A DNA stretch of 26,390 bases from contig CAZTCB010000018.1 in the NCBI GenBank assembly GCA_964612455.1, positions 1 to 26,390 on the forward strand. Direction: 5' to 3'. The notes beneath the pieces are model-generated. The model was given only the letters and a program-made list of their open reading frames with translations, was not told the DNA's origin and did not search any database. Below are positions 25,211 through 26,390 of the stretch, piece by piece. Positions within the stretch are counted from its first letter, which is position 1. Each line of letters opens with the position of its first letter. The DNA is from SFEB01 sp964612455 (GTDB lineage: Bacteria > Bacillota > Clostridia > Christensenellales > CAG-314). Made by a program: the position numbers and the translations under genes.

Positions 25211-26242
25211 TTATTTTCTTCCCTTGTATTTGCTGTCGATTTCCTCGATAATCTTAGCTACGATATCGTCTGCGGTCAAGCCCTCTGCGATAGCCTCAAA
25301 GTTGAGCTTGAGACGGTGACGCAATACTGCTTTCGCCATTTCGTTGATGTCGCTGTAAGATACGTTAAATCTGCCCTTAATCAAAGCGAGAACCTTACCT
25401 GCGGAAATCAAAGCCTGACCCGCACGGGGGCTGGCGCCGAGACGGACGTACTTTTTGGTGACTTCTGCCGCGTACTCGCTGTCAGGGTGAGTTGCGGAGG
25501 TCAAAATCATGGCGTATCTCAAAACGTCGGTCGCAACGGGAATCTTGTTGGCGGTCTTGCGCATCTTGAGCAATTGTTCGCCGGAGCAAGCCGCGTCTGC
25601 CGTTTCGTCCATCGTCTTTTGCGTCATGGTGACGATGCTCATGAGGTCCTCGAGACCGGGGTTGAATACGAGGAGTTTAAACATAAAACGGTCCATCTGT
25701 GCCTCGGGGAGGGGATAAGTACCGTCTTGCTCGATCGGGTTTTGAGTTGCAAGAACAAAGAACGGTTCGTTCATCTTTCTCGTGGTGCCCATGACGGTTA
25801 CGCTGTGCTCCTGCATGGCTTCCAACAATGCCGACTGCGTTTTAGGCGTAGCACGGTTGATTTCGTCCGCGAGGATGATGTTTGCAAAAATAGGACCTTC
25901 CTGGAACTTAAATACGGAGTTTCCTTCTTCGTCTTTCTCGATGATGTTGGTACCGGTAACGTCGGCAGGCATCAGGTCGGGGGTAAACTGAATACGGGAG
26001 AAGGGCAAATCGAATACTCTGCCCAAGGTACGTACGAGACGGGTTTTACCTACGCCCGGGACACCTTCCAGCAATACGTTGCCGCCTGCAATCATCGCGA
26101 TGATCGTGCCTTCGACGACGTCTCTCATACCGACGACGTCGCGGGATACTTGTTCAAAAATATTGTTGCAAACTTTGTTAAATTGCTCGATATCTTGTTT
26201 CATAGAATCGTCTACTACTTGCATAACTTCTTTGTCACTCAT
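25211..26242 (-). CDS. MoxR-family AAA+ ATPase
   Basis: The 343-residue protein is a full-length MoxR ATPase. Motifs are Walker A GVPGVGKT (60-67), FTPDLMPADVTGT (86-98), Walker B with ILADEINRA (123-131), sensor 1 ATQNPIEQ (165-172) and PEAQMDRF (179-186), and the helical lid with GASPRAG in the C-terminal third. MoxR proteins are hexameric, chaperone-like ATPases that act with VWA-domain partners on protein maturation or complex assembly. Three such partners follow in this operon. The ATG at 26242-26240 is preceded by AAAGGAAG. A truncated gene ends 80 bases upstream on the same strand, so the operon probably starts outside the window. Confidence 0.97.
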   Translation of the reverse strand: MSDKEVMQVVDDSMKQDIEQFNKVCNNIFEQVSRDVVGMRDVVEGTIIAMIAGGNVLLEGVPGVGKTRLVRTLGRVFDLPFSRIQFTPDLMPADVTGTNIIEKDEEGNSVFKFQEGPIFANIILADEINRATPKTQSALLEAMQEHSVTVMGTTRKMNEPFFVLATQNPIEQDGTYPLPEAQMDRFMFKLLVFNPGLEDLMSIVTMTQKTMDETADAACSGEQLLKMRKTANKIPVATDVLRYAMILTSATHPDSEYAAEVTKKYVRLGASPRAGQALISAGKVLALIKGRFNVSYSDINEMAKAVLRHRLKLNFEAIAEGLTADDIVAKIIEEIDSKYKGRK

Positions 26243-26322
26243 TGTTTAATCTTCCTTTTGATTTTTTATTTTTGTTTTTTTATTTTGATTTGTGATTTAC
26301 GGCTTTGCCGTTTAGTTCTTTT

Positions 26323-26390
26323 TTAGTTACCGTTGAGAATGTCCCAGTAACTGGACGCCGCGCCGCTTTGGTCCTTAGAAAGGTCGTCGT
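26323..26390 (-). CDS. 3' end of an unidentified gene upstream of the MoxR gene
   Basis: An open frame enters from the right edge and ends in TAA at 26325-26323, encoding the last 21 residues, which finish SSYWDILNGN. Its composition looks protein-like and the spacing to the MoxR gene fits an operon. Too little is present to name a family; in many genomes the gene here is another envelope or transport component. The 80 bases between it and the MoxR gene are AT-rich, with a small ACGGC/GCCGT hairpin and no clear promoter. Confidence 0.6.
   Translation of the reverse strand, partial: DDLSKDQSGAASSYWDILNGN

Noticed and set aside
25193..26326. Plus-strand open frame of 377 codons over the MoxR gene
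   Set aside because: The minus strand encodes every MoxR motif in order, and the plus-strand product resembles nothing.

Overview
The window looks like a chromosomal segment from a spore-forming member of the Bacillota, most likely class Clostridia. The evidence is a complete gerABC-type germinant receptor, a YyaC-family sporulation protein, strong AGGAGG-type ribosome binding sites, and large cell-surface lipoproteins built from BspA-type leucine-rich repeats and Listeria-Bacteroides (InlB B) repeats, which are common in gut and anaerobic Clostridia. Base composition is moderate and fairly even. I saw no tRNA, rRNA or CRISPR array. The species cannot be named from this sequence.

Layout, left to right. 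(1) Positions 1-51 look like the tip of an IS3/IS150-group insertion sequence running off the left edge, with the transposase ribosome binding site buried in a hairpin. (2) On the minus strand lie ftsH (1289-3310) and a membrane-anchored, propeller-like protein of unknown function (196-1203). They are separated by an intrinsic terminator that abuts the start of the second gene. (3) A spore block on the minus strand runs gerA (8064), gerB, gerC and then yyaC (ending at 3634), tightly spaced, with ATGA overlap between gerA and gerB. (4) The only plus-strand gene, 8277-9647, is divergent from gerA and encodes a collagen-like protein. It has its own good promoter, a strong 5'UTR hairpin and a bidirectional terminator. 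(5) From 26390 down to 9745 every gene is on the minus strand, in this order of transcription: the 3' end of an unknown gene, a MoxR AAA+ ATPase, a DUF58 protein, a BatA-like VWA membrane protein, a larger membrane protein with two VWA domains around a GATase1-like region, a 1189-residue LRR lipoprotein, and a 1851-residue lipoprotein.

How the genes may work together. GerA, GerB and GerC form an inner-membrane receptor of the spore, and YyaC fits the same sporulation context. The collagen-like protein might sit on the spore or cell surface, but its ends look phage-tail-like, so this is open. The MoxR-DUF58-VWA-VWA set is the classical MoxR/Bat module: a AAA+ remodelling ATPase plus metal-ion-dependent adhesion domains at the membrane. 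The unusual feature is that two very large surface lipoproteins follow it on the same strand across gaps of only 79 and 97 bases. Each gap holds a stable stem-loop. The giant lipoprotein carries a repeat of roughly 70-90 residues that I do not recognise. A MoxR/VWA module assembling or gating these surface proteins is the best candidate here for a new system, but it is inference.
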